Below are positions 8,752-17,584 of a stretch of 41,688 nt of DNA, piece after piece. The notes beneath the pieces were generated by a model. The model did no database searches. It was not told the origin of the DNA and saw only the letters and a list, made by a program, of their open reading frames with translations. Location: the NCBI GenBank assembly GCA_021847305.1, contig JAJZTZ010000006.1, positions 1 through 41,688 of the forward strand. Reading direction: 5' to 3'. The DNA is from Pseudomonadota bacterium (GTDB lineage Bacteria > Pseudomonadota > Gammaproteobacteria > Burkholderiales > JAJZQI01). The translations under genes were made by a program, and so were the position numbers. Positions within the stretch are counted from its first letter, which is position 1. Each line of letters begins with the position of its first letter.

Positions 8752-9990
8752 TTGTCTCGTCGTCGCGTCGTCATTACCGGGCTGGGGATTATTTCTCCGG
8801 TCGGCAACACCGTTGCAGATGCCTGGGCCAATATTCTGGCCGGCAAATCAGGCATTACCCGCATCAGTAAATTTGATCCGACTCCTTTCGCTTCCCAGGT
8901 TGCCGGTGAAGTGAAGGATTTCGATGTATCCCAGTACCTCAATCCGAAAGATGCCCGCCGCATGGATACCTTCATCCAGTACGGTCTGGCTGCCGGCATT
9001 CAGGCATTCAAAGACTCCGGCCTGGAAGTGACCGCGGAAAATGCCGAGCGTATTGGCGTTAACATCGGTTCCGGTATCGGCGGTCTGGGCCTGATTGAGG
9101 AGACCGATCACACCTACCTGGAAAGCGGTCCGCGCAAGATTTCGCCGTTCTTTATCCCGGGCACCATCATCAACATGATCGCCGGTAATCTGTCCATCAT
9201 GTTTGGTCTGAAAGGGCCGAATCTGGCGATGGTGACGGCGTGTACCACGGCGACACACTGTATCGGCGACTCGGCGCGCATGATCGAATACGGCGACGCG
9301 GATGTGATGATTGCCGGTGGTGCCGAAGCGGCTATTACGCCGCTGGGCGTAGGCGGCTTTGCTGCAGCCCGTGCCTTGTCCACCCGCAACGATGACCCGG
9401 CCACTTCCAGCCGTCCGTGGGACTCTGGTCGCGACGGTTTCGTCATTGGCGAAGGTGCCGGTATTCTGGTTCTTGAAGAATACGAGCACGCCAAGGCGCG
9501 TGGCGCGAAAATCTATGCCGAACTCGCTGGTTTCGGCATGTCGGCCGATGCCAACCACATGACGGCTCCGTGCGAAGACGGTTCCGGTGCCGCACGCTGC
9601 ATGCTGAATGCGCTCAGGAACGCTGGTGTAAGCGTGGATGAGATTGATTACATCAATGCTCATGGCACATCCACTCCGTTGGGCGACAAGGCTGAAACCA
9701 TGGCTGTCAAAGTGGCATTCGGTGAGCGCGCGGGCAAAATTGCCGTCAGTTCGACCAAATCCATGACCGGCCACCTGCTGGGGGCTGCCGGTGGTGTCGA
9801 AGCAGTGTTCTCCGCTCTGGCTGTGTCTGAGCAGGTTGCTCCGCCGACAATCAACATGTTTGAACAGGATCCGGATTGCGATCTTGATTACGTGCCTAAC
9901 ACGGCGCGCAAAATGCCGATTCGTGCGGCGTTATCAAACTCCTTCGGCTTTGGCGGCACCAACGGAACGCTGGTTTTCCGTAAGGTGTGA
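8752..9990 (+). CDS. fabF: Beta-ketoacyl-ACP synthase II
   Basis: The 412-residue elongating condensing enzyme has the active-site Cys in [13 protein letters not shown], the two catalytic His in [11 protein letters not shown] and [11 protein letters not shown], and the C-terminal [15 protein letters not shown]. The start is a TTG, with AGGGGG seven bases upstream; the protein then begins [11 protein letters not shown] as expected for FabF. An alternative ATG further in would cut the first strand of the fold. Confidence 0.96.
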   Translation: MSRRRVVITGLGIISPVGNTVADAWANILAGKSGITRISKFDPTPFASQVAGEVKDFDVSQYLNPKDARRMDTFIQYGLAAGIQAFKDSGLEVTAENAERIGVNIGSGIGGLGLIEETDHTYLESGPRKISPFFIPGTIINMIAGNLSIMFGLKGPNLAMVTACTTATHCIGDSARMIEYGDADVMIAGGAEAAITPLGVGGFAAARALSTRNDDPATSSRPWDSGRDGFVIGEGAGILVLEEYEHAKARGAKIYAELAGFGMSADANHMTAPCEDGSGAARCMLNALRNAGVSVDEIDYINAHGTSTPLGDKAETMAVKVAFGERAGKIAVSSTKSMTGHLLGAAGGVEAVFSALAVSEQVAPPTINMFEQDPDCDLDYVPNTARKMPIRAALSNSFGFGGTNGTLVFRKV

Positions 9991-9997
9991 TACCTGG

Positions 9998-10023
9998 GGG
10001 CGGGTTATCTGAATAACTCGCCC
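9998..10023 (+). terminator. Hairpin between fabF and pabB
   Basis: GGGCGGGTTAT (9998-10008) pairs with ATAACTCGCCC (10013-10023) across a CTGA loop, with one G-T pair. Only a C/T-rich tail follows, with no U run. It probably acts as a 3'-end stabiliser or partial terminator separating the fab and pab parts of the cluster. Confidence 0.5.
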
Positions 10024-10038
10024 TGATGCCTCTTTCCT

Positions 10039-11349
10039 GTGCCAGTCAGAAAACTTTCTTCTCCCCCCGATTTGTTGCGGCTTGCTGCCGGCAACCCCGA
10101 ACGTTATCCCTATCTGTTGGAAACCCACGGCTCTGCCGGCTGGGAGATTCTGTTCGCTTTCCCGCAATCGAGTGAAATCGCCCGGATGGATGATCCGGAA
10201 CCATTTTTACCGCGTCTTGACCGGTTGTGGCGTGAACAGAAGGTTGCTGCAAGCGATGCTTTCCTGCCATTCCATGGCGGCTGGTTTCTTTATCTGGGTT
10301 ATGAGCTGTTGCACCAGATCGAGCCCAGTGTGCATCGGCGCACCTCTGAGTCAGTGTTTCCGCTTGCTGTAATGACGCGCATTCCTGCAGCCGTGCTGGT
10401 CGACAGAGCGCATGGCGAAGCCTGGCTATTTGCCGAAGAGGCTTTTTCCTCCTGTCTTGATCTGATGCAGGACGATTTGTCCAAGCCGGGCGAGGTACCT
10501 GAGCAGGCCCCGTTGTTCAATAGCGTGACGGAAGAGCCGGGCGAGACATTTCTGCAGGGTGTGGAGCGGATCAAACAATACATCCTCGAAGGCGATGTAT
10601 TTCAGGTCAATCTGTCACGTGAATGGCGGCTTGCCAGCGATACAACCGTTGATCCGGCTTCGCTTTACGCCCGACTCAGGCGCGCCAATCCGGCGCCGTT
10701 TGCGGGATTGGCGCGGTTTGGCGATAAAGCTGTGGTGAGTTCTTCGCCTGAGCGTCTGGCGGAGGTCAGGCAGGGGAAGATACTGACTCGGCCGATTGCC
10801 GGAACCTATGCGCGCATTGGTGACGCCAGCGAAGATGTGCGTTTGCGTGATGAGTTGGTGCAACACCCCAAGGAACGCGCCGAGCACGTCATGCTGGTCG
10901 ATCTGGAGCGCAACGACCTCGGCCGCATTTGCGTAGCCGGCAGCGTAAAGGTGGATGAGTTGATGCAGGTTGCCAGTTATGCCTTTGTGCACCACATTGA
11001 ATCCACCGTGAGCGGTCAACTGCGGCCCGAAGTGACGCCGGGTGAGGTGTTGCGCGCGCTGTTTCCGGGCGGCACCATTACCGGCTGCCCCAAGGTGCGC
11101 ACCATGCAGATCATCGCGCAGCTGGAACAGAACCCACGCGAAGCCTACACGGGCAGCATGGGGTATCTGAATCATGATGGGGATATGGATTTGAATATCC
11201 TGATCCGTACTCTGATGGTGTGGGACAATAACGTGCGGTTCAAGGCAGGCGCGGGGATCGTGGCCGACTCCCAGCCGCAGCGGGAATTACGGGAAACCCG
11301 AGCCAAGGCCCGCGGCCTGTTGCGTGCGCTGGGGGTGGCGGAAGCATGA
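10039..11349 (+). CDS. pabB: Aminodeoxychorismate synthase component I
   Basis: The 436-residue chorismate-binding enzyme aminates chorismate to 4-amino-4-deoxychorismate for folate synthesis. Signatures are GDVFQVNLSR (near 191), SSPERL, RPIAGTYAR, VDLERNDLGR, GGTITGCPKVRTMQ and GAGIVADSQPQRE. The motif reads PIAGT, where E. coli PabB has PIKGT with a catalytic Lys; PIAGT is the usual anthranilate synthase form. The PabB call therefore rests on the overall pattern and on the ATGA overlap with pabC. The start is a GTG with a poor ribosome binding site; a TTG at 10069 is possible. No glutaminase (pabA) gene is present here. Confidence 0.85.
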   Translation: MPVRKLSSPPDLLRLAAGNPERYPYLLETHGSAGWEILFAFPQSSEIARMDDPEPFLPRLDRLWREQKVAASDAFLPFHGGWFLYLGYELLHQIEPSVHRRTSESVFPLAVMTRIPAAVLVDRAHGEAWLFAEEAFSSCLDLMQDDLSKPGEVPEQAPLFNSVTEEPGETFLQGVERIKQYILEGDVFQVNLSREWRLASDTTVDPASLYARLRRANPAPFAGLARFGDKAVVSSSPERLAEVRQGKILTRPIAGTYARIGDASEDVRLRDELVQHPKERAEHVMLVDLERNDLGRICVAGSVKVDELMQVASYAFVHHIESTVSGQLRPEVTPGEVLRALFPGGTITGCPKVRTMQIIAQLEQNPREAYTGSMGYLNHDGDMDLNILIRTLMVWDNNVRFKAGAGIVADSQPQRELRETRAKARGLLRALGVAEA

Positions 11350-12155
11350 AAGTGTGGCTGAATGGTGTGCCGGCAGAACAGATCTCCGTGCGTGACCGAG
11401 GTTTGCAGTTTGGCGATGGCGTGTTCCGAACCATGCGTTGCAGCGGCGCAGAAATTATCCTGTTCGATGCCCAGTATGAACGCCTCAGGCATGATGCCGA
11501 CAAGCTCGGCATCGTCGCGCCGACGAAAGCCATGCTGGAGCGCTGGCTGGAGCCGGTGGTCGGCTCTCACGGCAGCGGCCCGTCTGTCATTAAGGTGATA
11601 CTGACGCGCGGGGAAAGCGAACGGGGCTACGCCGTGCCTGAGGGGATACAGCCCAATTGCGTGGTATATGCCCAGCCTGTGCCTGCCAGCGGCCGCCAGT
11701 GGCGCAATGAAGGTATCAGTGCGCGGATTTGTGCCACGCGCCTGGCGGTTCAGCCTGCCTTGGCCGGGATCAAGCACCTGAATCGGCTGGAAAATATTCT
11801 CGCCCGCCGCGAGTGGGATGGCGGCGAAATTGCTGAAGGCCTGATGCTGGATACTGACGGTTTTGTGGTTGAAGGCGTCATGAGCAACCTGTTTTTTGTC
11901 TGGCAGGGCAGGCTTCTGACGCCGGATCTGAGCCGTTGTGGCGTGGCAGGAGTGATGCGCGATGCCATCATGCGCCAGCAAGCAACGGAAATCGGACGGT
12001 TTGAAATGGAAACGCTTTTGCAGGCCGATGAAGCGTTTGTGTGCAACAGTGTAATGGGGATCGTTCCCCTGCGTCGGATCGGCGATAAAACCTTCCCGAT
12101 CGGCTCAGTGACGCGCAGTTTGCAGGAGCAATGGGTTGATACGTTTGTTGAGTAA
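11346..12155 (+). CDS. pabC: Aminodeoxychorismate lyase (PLP enzyme)
   Basis: The 269-residue fold-type IV PLP enzyme releases pyruvate from aminodeoxychorismate to give 4-aminobenzoate. The PLP Lys lies in AGIKHLNRLENILA (near residue 142), and EGVMSNLFFVW and the N-terminal RGLQFGDGVFRTMR are family motifs. Branched-chain and D-amino acid aminotransferases share the fold, but size and pairing with pabB favour PabC. The ATG overlaps the pabB stop by 4 nt, and the 3' end overlaps mltG by 20 nt. Confidence 0.92.
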   Translation: MKVWLNGVPAEQISVRDRGLQFGDGVFRTMRCSGAEIILFDAQYERLRHDADKLGIVAPTKAMLERWLEPVVGSHGSGPSVIKVILTRGESERGYAVPEGIQPNCVVYAQPVPASGRQWRNEGISARICATRLAVQPALAGIKHLNRLENILARREWDGGEIAEGLMLDTDGFVVEGVMSNLFFVWQGRLLTPDLSRCGVAGVMRDAIMRQQATEIGRFEMETLLQADEAFVCNSVMGIVPLRRIGDKTFPIGSVTRSLQEQWVDTFVE

Positions 12156-13137
12156 GCTGGTGGTGCTTGTGGTCGTGGCGGCAATCGCTCTGGGTGGCGG
12201 CCTGTACTATCTGGTCAGCCAGCCGCGCGTCATGCCGGGAGAAACTGAGCAGGTGGTGATTGCGCAAGGCAGCGGGGTGAAAAGCGTTGCTCAGGTATTG
12301 GCCAAGGCACAGGTGGTGGAAAATCCGCATGTGTTTGTCTGGTGGGTGCGACTGACTGGCAATAGCGGCAAAATCAAGGCCGGCAATTATGTTTTCAACG
12401 GCAATCTGTCGATGCGCGATGTGCTGCGGCTGCTGGTGGAAGGCGATGTGACTCAGAGCAGCCTGCGCTTTACCGAGGGCTGGAATCTACGCCAGGTACG
12501 CGAAGCGCTGGCCGAAAATGACGCATTAACCCATGACACGTCGAGCATGACACCGGAACAGCTGGCTGCGTCTCTGGGGATCGACAAAGCCACTCCGGAA
12601 GGTTGGCTGTTTCCCGACACCTATCATTTCAGCAGCGGCTTGAGTGAACTGCAGATCTTGCGGCGAGCGCACCAGCAAATGCAGACGGTGCTCGAGCGCG
12701 CCTGGGCCGAGCGTGCCCCGGGTTTGCCGTTTGCCACACCATATGAGGCGCTGATTATGGCCTCGATCGTGGAAAAGGAAACCGGGCTGGCAAGCGAGCG
12801 GCCGATGATTGCCGGCGTGTTCATCAATCGTTTGCGCATTGGCATGAGGCTGCAGACTGATCCGACAGTGATTTACGGTCTGGGCGAGCAGTACAACGGT
12901 AACCTGACGCGCGTTCACCTGCAGACCGATACGCCGTACAATACATACACCCGCGCGGGATTACCGCCGACCCCGATTGCCATGCCCGGCAGCGATTCAA
13001 TTCATGCGGTGCTGCATCCGGCCGATACCAAGGCCTTGTATTTTGTTGCCACGGGCGATGGCGGACATGTGTTTTCAACCAACCTGGCCGCTCATAATGC
13101 CGCCGTATGGCGTTATCAGATCAAGAGAAAACATTGA
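12136..13137 (+). CDS. mltG: Endolytic murein transglycosylase MltG
   Basis: The 333-residue inner-membrane protein cleaves nascent glycan strands and so sets their length. A single N-terminal membrane segment spans about residues 6-28, followed by a LysM-like region and the YceG domain. The catalytic Glu is in IMASIVEKETG, with FINRLRIGMRLQTDPTVIYG and YNTYTRAGLPPTPIAMPG as further signatures. The start is a TTG inside the end of pabC, with AGGAG seven bases upstream. The TGA overlaps the tmk start by one base. Confidence 0.95.
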   Translation: MIRLLSKLVVLVVVAAIALGGGLYYLVSQPRVMPGETEQVVIAQGSGVKSVAQVLAKAQVVENPHVFVWWVRLTGNSGKIKAGNYVFNGNLSMRDVLRLLVEGDVTQSSLRFTEGWNLRQVREALAENDALTHDTSSMTPEQLAASLGIDKATPEGWLFPDTYHFSSGLSELQILRRAHQQMQTVLERAWAERAPGLPFATPYEALIMASIVEKETGLASERPMIAGVFINRLRIGMRLQTDPTVIYGLGEQYNGNLTRVHLQTDTPYNTYTRAGLPPTPIAMPGSDSIHAVLHPADTKALYFVATGDGGHVFSTNLAAHNAAVWRYQIKRKH

Positions 13138-13769
13138 TGATGCAGGGACGTTTTATCAGCCTTGAAGGTATGGATGGAGCAGGCAAGAGCACTCATCTGG
13201 CGTGGCTGGCCGATTACTTGCGCGACTGCGGCATTGATTTCGTCATGACCCGCGAGCCGGGTGGAACGCCTCTGGCAGAGACATTGCGCGCGTTGCTGCT
13301 GCAGCAGGATATGACGGCGGAAACGGAAACACTGCTGATGTTCGCTGCCCGTCGCGAACATGTGGTCAGTGTCATCGAACCGGCTTTGCAACGTGGGCAG
13401 TGGGTCATTTCTGACCGTTTTGCCGATGCCAGCTTTGCTTATCAGGGGGGCGGGCGCGGTATGCCTTTTGCCATGCTCGAGGCACTCGAGGAATTTACCG
13501 TCAAATCCTGCAAACCCGATCTGACCCTGCTTTTTGACGTCCCCTGGGAGGTAAGCCGCCAGCGGCTGCACGCGGGCCGGCAGCAGAATGGTGCCGTGCA
13601 ACTTGACCGGTTCGAACAGGAGGCGCAGTCGTTTTTCGATCGGGTGCGTGAGGCTTATCATACTCGCGCCCAGCAATCGCAAGGCAGAATGCAGGTGATT
13701 GATGCCGCGCGAAGTGTGGCAGAAATACAGCAGGATCTGCGCGTTTTGATGGACCGCTTCTGTGCGTAA
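13137..13769 (+). CDS. tmk: Thymidylate kinase
   Basis: The 210-residue kinase phosphorylates dTMP. It has the P-loop LEGMDGAGKSTH, the DR[Y/F]-type motif SDRFADASFAYQGGGRG and TREPGGTPLAE. Two adjacent ATGs (13137 and 13140) are possible. The first overlaps the mltG stop in a TGATG arrangement; an upstream in-frame ATG at 13107 would add residues not usual for the family. It overlaps holB by 8 nt, as in many proteobacteria. Confidence 0.95.
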   Translation: MMQGRFISLEGMDGAGKSTHLAWLADYLRDCGIDFVMTREPGGTPLAETLRALLLQQDMTAETETLLMFAARREHVVSVIEPALQRGQWVISDRFADASFAYQGGGRGMPFAMLEALEEFTVKSCKPDLTLLFDVPWEVSRQRLHAGRQQNGAVQLDRFEQEAQSFFDRVREAYHTRAQQSQGRMQVIDAARSVAEIQQDLRVLMDRFCA

Positions 13770-14766
13770 TTACGTCTGGCACGACTCTGTTTGGCAGCAA
13801 CTCTGGCAACAGCCCGAGCGGTTGCCGCATGCTTTGCTGCTGCACGGCCCGGAAGGTACGGGCAAACGGCAGTTCGCCCGCGCTGTTGCGGCGCGCGTGC
13901 TGTGTCAAACCCCGTCTGCCGATGGCTATGCCTGTGGCCACTGCGCTTCCTGCCACTGGCTGGAACAGGATGCGCATCCCGATTTTTTTCTGCTCTCGCC
14001 CGATTCCGGCGAGGAAGCCGAGGCCGAAGGGGACAAACCGCAAAAGCGTAAATCCGCCTGGATTACCGTTGAACAGGTGCGGAATCTGGTCGAACTGACC
14101 GCCTTGTCCAAGCATCAGGGCGGCTGGCGTGTGGTGATTGTGGAGCCGGCCGAACAGCTCAATCTGAATGCCGCCAATGCGCTGCTTAAAACCCTGGAAG
14201 AGCCGAGTGAACGAACCCTGTTTCTGTTGGTCTCATCCAGGCTCAACCGCGTTATGCCGACAATTCGCAGCCGCTGTCTGAAGCTGGCTTTGCCTGCACC
14301 CGATTTGTCGCAGGCCGAGTCCTGGCTGCGCGAACAGGGCGTGGCCCAGCCTGCGGCACTGTTGCATGAAGCCGGCGGTGCACCCCTGCTGGCGCTGGAT
14401 CTGGCGGAGCCGGCTTACCGGGAGCAGGCCGACTGGCTGCTGCGGTCGCTGGTGCAGGGGCCAGCGATGGATGCGCTGCTGGTGGCGGAAAAATTGCAGG
14501 ACATGCCGATCGCGACTTGCGTTGATATTGTGCAGAAATGGCTGTTTGACCTGCTACAGACCCGTCTAGTCAAAGCTGGATGCTTTTATCCGGACTATGC
14601 CAACAACTTGCAAGCCTTGGTCAAAAGCGTTAATTTAAACAAATTAACAGCCTTGCTGGAGACGGCGCAGCGGATCAGGCGTTCCGCCTACCATCCGTTG
14701 AATGCCAGGCTGGTGCAGGAAGAGTTGCTGCTGGGTTACCAGGCCCTGTTTCAGGGTAACCGCTAA
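13762..14766 (+). CDS. holB: DNA polymerase III subunit delta'
   Basis: The 334-residue clamp-loader subunit has a P-loop-like HGPEGTGKRQFA near residue 30, a zinc module in CQTPSADGYACGHCASCH (about 51-68), and the sensor region NAANALLKTLEEPSERTLFLL. A charged insert, EEAEAEGDKPQKRKS (about 83-97), sits between the zinc module and the ATPase core. It starts with GTG inside the tmk 3' end. Confidence 0.94.
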   Translation: MRNYVWHDSVWQQLWQQPERLPHALLLHGPEGTGKRQFARAVAARVLCQTPSADGYACGHCASCHWLEQDAHPDFFLLSPDSGEEAEAEGDKPQKRKSAWITVEQVRNLVELTALSKHQGGWRVVIVEPAEQLNLNAANALLKTLEEPSERTLFLLVSSRLNRVMPTIRSRCLKLALPAPDLSQAESWLREQGVAQPAALLHEAGGAPLLALDLAEPAYREQADWLLRSLVQGPAMDALLVAEKLQDMPIATCVDIVQKWLFDLLQTRLVKAGCFYPDYANNLQALVKSVNLNKLTALLETAQRIRRSAYHPLNARLVQEELLLGYQALFQGNR

Positions 14767-14807
14767 GGATTGTTGTTAAGGACTGCTTCAAGTTGCCGGC
14801 TTGATGT

Positions 14808-14834
14808 CGGTGCAGGCCGGACAGTGCCGCACCG
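14808..14834 (+). other. Hairpin downstream of holB
   Basis: CGGTGC (14808-14813) pairs with GCACCG (14829-14834), and GGC pairs with GCC inside. No U tract follows, so it is not a standard terminator. The 11 bases TCGGTGCAGGC (14807-14817) also occur in the hairpin behind serS, noted as a possible distant relation. Confidence 0.4.
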
Positions 14835-14850
14835 CAAGGCATGAAACTGG

Positions 14851-14879
14851 CTGAAACAGGCTCCAAACCAATCTATAAT
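14851..14879 (+). promoter_or_regulatory. Predicted sigma-70 promoter of pilZ
   Basis: A perfect -10 TATAAT (14874-14879) lies 17 nt after CTGAAA (14851-14856, 4 of 6 matches to -35 consensus). The transcript would have a leader of about 53 nt before pilZ. This makes pilZ-tatD and the genes after them independent of the upstream operon, at least in part. Confidence 0.6.
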
Positions 14880-14938
14880 GGGGTGGCGGGGTTTTGCGGC
14901 AAGAAAATAAGCAAAAAATTATATAGGTTGTTACCCTT

Positions 14939-15301
14939 ATGGCACAGGATGCAGCGGGCGGGGCCCGTCCAGGCGTACTATCCCTGAGTATCAAGGAAAA
15001 AGCCGCGTTGTATGCGGCCTATATGCCGTTTGTAAAACATGGCGGTTTGTTCATACCGACCACACGGCCATACAAGCTGGGCGATGACGTGTATATGCTG
15101 ATCAGTCTGATGGAAGACCCGGCACGCATGCCGGTGGCTGGTAAGGTTGTGTGGATCACGCCCGCCGGAGCTCAGGGGGGTAAAACCCAGGGCATCGGCG
15201 TGGAGTTCCAGGACAATGAAAACAGCAAGGCGCTCAAAAGCAAAATTGAGGCGCTGGTGGCTGGCTACATGAAGAGCAACCGTCCCACCCACACCATGTA
15301 A
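14939..15301 (+). CDS. pilZ: Type IV pilus assembly protein PilZ
   Basis: The 120-residue single-domain PilZ protein has LSIKEKAALYAAYMPFVKHG followed by GLFIPTTRPYKLGDDVYML, PVAGKVVWITP and the C-terminal end SNRPTHTM. These are hallmarks of the PilZ protein proper, which binds the pilus assembly ATPase system. The N-terminal arginine motif used for c-di-GMP binding (RxxxR) is absent, as in the Pseudomonas protein of this type. The holB-pilZ-tatD order is also found in Pseudomonas. The ribosome binding site is weak (ATAGG). Confidence 0.93.
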   Translation: MAQDAAGGARPGVLSLSIKEKAALYAAYMPFVKHGGLFIPTTRPYKLGDDVYMLISLMEDPARMPVAGKVVWITPAGAQGGKTQGIGVEFQDNENSKALKSKIEALVAGYMKSNRPTHTM

Positions 15302-15396
15302 AGGCCGGAGCAAAAGGCGGGGCATCCTGCCACCCGACCAACAGTTTGATTTTCCCCGGGACAGCTGTCCTGGGCGAGCAGGTTTCTGGAGTAATG

Positions 15397-16182
15397 ATGT
15401 CCCTTCGTTTTGCTGATTCCCACTGTCACCTGAATTTTCCCGACCTGGTGAACCAGTTGGATCAGGTGCTTGAACGCATGCAGACTGCCGGCGTCACTCA
15501 GGCTTTGTGCGTTGGCACTTCGCTGGAAGAGCTGCCGTCTGTTATGCGGGTGGCCGAGACAGTGCCTTATATTTACGCTTCTGTCGGTGTGCATCCTGAT
15601 TATGAGGAAACCACCGAACCGAGCGTCGCACAATTGGTGGAACTGGCCAAGCATCCTAAAGTGGTCGCCATTGGCGAGACCGGCCTGGATTATTTTCGGC
15701 TGAAGGGTGATCTGGAGTGGCAGCGGGAACGCTTTCGCACTCATATCCGTGCGGCTAGAGCGTGCGCCAAGCCGCTTATCATTCACACCCGCTCGGCCGC
15801 CGAGGACACTTTGCGCCTGATGCGCGAAGAGGGCGCAGATCAGCCATCCGGCGTCATGCATTGCTTTACCGAATCGCTGGAAGTGGCTCAGGCGGCCATT
15901 GAGCTGGGCTTTTACATCTCATTTTCCGGTATTGTGACTTTCAAGAACGCTGCTGCGCTGCGTGAAGTCGCCCGGATCATTCCGCTGGAGCGCATGCTGA
16001 TCGAAACCGATTCGCCTTACCTTGCACCAGTGCCCCATCGCGGCAAAACCAACGAACCGTCTTATGTGCCGCACGTGGCGTCCTGCATTGCCGAGCTGCG
16101 GGGAATTACGGTGGAGCAGGTGGCCGAGGCGACCATGCACAATTATCTGTCGCTGTTCCGTATCCCGGCAGAGGTGCAGTGA
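15397..16182 (+). CDS. TatD-family metal-dependent deoxyribonuclease
   Basis: The 261-residue TIM-barrel metalloenzyme has the metal ligands HxH in ADSHCHLNF, Glu in AIGETGLDYF, His in IIHTRSA and MHCFTES, and Asp in ETDSPYLAPVPHRGK. These proteins act as 3'-5' exonucleases or phosphoesterases. The chosen ATG at 15397 has GGAG at good spacing; 15394 is also an ATG, and a longer form from 15346 lacks support. It is the ycfH-type paralogue next to pilZ/holB. The stop overlaps the next gene's ATG. Confidence 0.9.
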   Translation: MSLRFADSHCHLNFPDLVNQLDQVLERMQTAGVTQALCVGTSLEELPSVMRVAETVPYIYASVGVHPDYEETTEPSVAQLVELAKHPKVVAIGETGLDYFRLKGDLEWQRERFRTHIRAARACAKPLIIHTRSAAEDTLRLMREEGADQPSGVMHCFTESLEVAQAAIELGFYISFSGIVTFKNAAALREVARIIPLERMLIETDSPYLAPVPHRGKTNEPSYVPHVASCIAELRGITVEQVAEATMHNYLSLFRIPAEVQ

Positions 16183-16943
16183 TGGAAATCATCTGCCTTG
16201 GCGCGGGGTCAAGTACCGGAACGCCGGTACTGGGGTGCGGTTGCCCGACCTGTACTTCGGACAACCCGTTCAACAAGCGCACTCGCTGCTCCACGGTGGT
16301 GCGGGCCGACAATGGCGCCCAGTTTCTGATTGATACCGGACCGGATCTGCGTTTACAGGCCCTGCGCGAGAACATCCTGCACCTGGATGCAGTGCTGTAC
16401 ACGCATAACCATGCCGATCATATGAACGGTATCGATGATCTGCGGAACTTCTGTTACCTGCAAAAATCCGCCATTCCCATCTACGGCAGCCGCTACACCA
16501 TTGAAAACACCCGTCAGCGTTTCGGTTATGCCTTTTCTCCGCCAACCGGCCATTGGGACAAGCCGGTGCTAACCGGCCACGTGCTGGAGGCGCCGGAAAC
16601 GATTGCCGGGGTGAAGGTGACGCCGGTGCCGATCATGCACGGGAAATATCCGATTCTGGCTTACCGGATTGGCGATTTTGCCTACATCACCGATGTGTCG
16701 GAGATTCCGGAAAGCAGCTTTGAATTGCTGCGTGGACTGAAAGTGCTCTTTTTGGACTGCCTGCATTACACTGCGCATCCGACACACATCAACTTCGATC
16801 AGGCGCTCGCCTATGCTGCGCGTATCAATGCCGAAACCACGTATTTCATCCATATGACGCACCGGGTGGAATATGGCGAGACCAGTGCCAAACTGCCGGC
16901 TAATGTTCATTTGGCCTACGACGGGTTGAGAGTCCGCTTGTGA
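16182..16943 (+). CDS. Metallo-beta-lactamase-fold hydrolase, PhnP-like
   Basis: The 253-residue protein has the metal motif YTHNHADHMNGIDDLR (HxHxDH) near residue 70, later His ligands in PIMHGKYP and FIHMTHRVEYG, and Asp in LFLDCLHY. The N-terminus has a cysteine cluster, LGCGCPTCTSDNP, as in the PhnP subgroup of cyclic phosphodiesterases. No phn genes are near, so a phosphonate role is not implied; a nucleotide or nucleic-acid phosphodiester substrate would fit the TatD neighbour, as inference. The TGA overlaps the following GTG. Confidence 0.85.
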   Translation: MEIICLGAGSSTGTPVLGCGCPTCTSDNPFNKRTRCSTVVRADNGAQFLIDTGPDLRLQALRENILHLDAVLYTHNHADHMNGIDDLRNFCYLQKSAIPIYGSRYTIENTRQRFGYAFSPPTGHWDKPVLTGHVLEAPETIAGVKVTPVPIMHGKYPILAYRIGDFAYITDVSEIPESSFELLRGLKVLFLDCLHYTAHPTHINFDQALAYAARINAETTYFIHMTHRVEYGETSAKLPANVHLAYDGLRVRL

Positions 16944-17584
16944 TCAGGTGGGTGCTGATCTGTCTGTTGTGGCTGCCGCTGCAGGGGCGGGCAGCGATTT
17001 ATGATGACATGTATCAGGCTATCAAAAACAACGATGCCGTTACGGTGCAGGACATCTTGCAACGCGGACTTGATCCGGATACCAGCGACAAGCTGGGGGA
17101 TAGCCTGATTATGACGGCGATTCGCGACAATGACGACGCCGTGGCCGAGGTGCTGCTGCCCGTAGCCAACCTGCAGCACGTCAACAGTCTGCGGGAAACG
17201 CCACTGATGCTGGCTGCCTATTTCGGCAAAACGGAGCTGGTGAAACAAATGCTTGATCGGGGGGCCGCCATAGACGGGGCGGGCAACTGGTCGCCCTTGA
17301 GCTACGCCGCTTTCAACGGGCACACTGCAATTGTCAGGTTGCTGCTGCAGCGCGGCGCACGGCTTGAAGCTGCATCGGAAAACGGCACCACAGCGCTGAT
17401 GGCGGCTGCCCGCAACGGGCATGCGGAAGTTGTGAAACTGCTGCTGGACTACGGCGCCAATCCCCTCAGTGTCAATATGGCAGGCCAGAATGCCGTAAGC
17501 TTTGCCATGCAACACGGCAATACCGATATTGCCGCGATGCTGCAGGAAGCAATTCGCCAGCGTTCGGCTACTGTTGTGCATTGA
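16940..17584 (+). CDS. Exported ankyrin-repeat protein
   Basis: The 214-residue protein starts with a signal peptide (MIRWVLICLLWLPLQGRA, likely cleaved before AIYDD). It then carries about five ankyrin repeats (residues 25-185), recognisable by TPLMLAAYFGKTELVKQML, SPLSYAAFNGHTAIVRLLL and TALMAAARNGHAEVVKLLL. It is probably periplasmic and protein-binding; no enzymatic domain is seen. It starts with GTG overlapping the preceding stop. Its last 17 nt overlap the convergent receiver gene. Confidence 0.85.
   Translation: MIRWVLICLLWLPLQGRAAIYDDMYQAIKNNDAVTVQDILQRGLDPDTSDKLGDSLIMTAIRDNDDAVAEVLLPVANLQHVNSLRETPLMLAAYFGKTELVKQMLDRGAAIDGAGNWSPLSYAAFNGHTAIVRLLLQRGARLEAASENGTTALMAAARNGHAEVVKLLLDYGANPLSVNMAGQNAVSFAMQHGNTDIAAMLQEAIRQRSATVVH

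Noticed and set aside
15359-15370. Palindrome GGACAGCTGTCC before tatD
   Set aside because: Perfect 12-bp palindrome, but with no promoter element or repeat next to it; not enough to call an operator or terminator.
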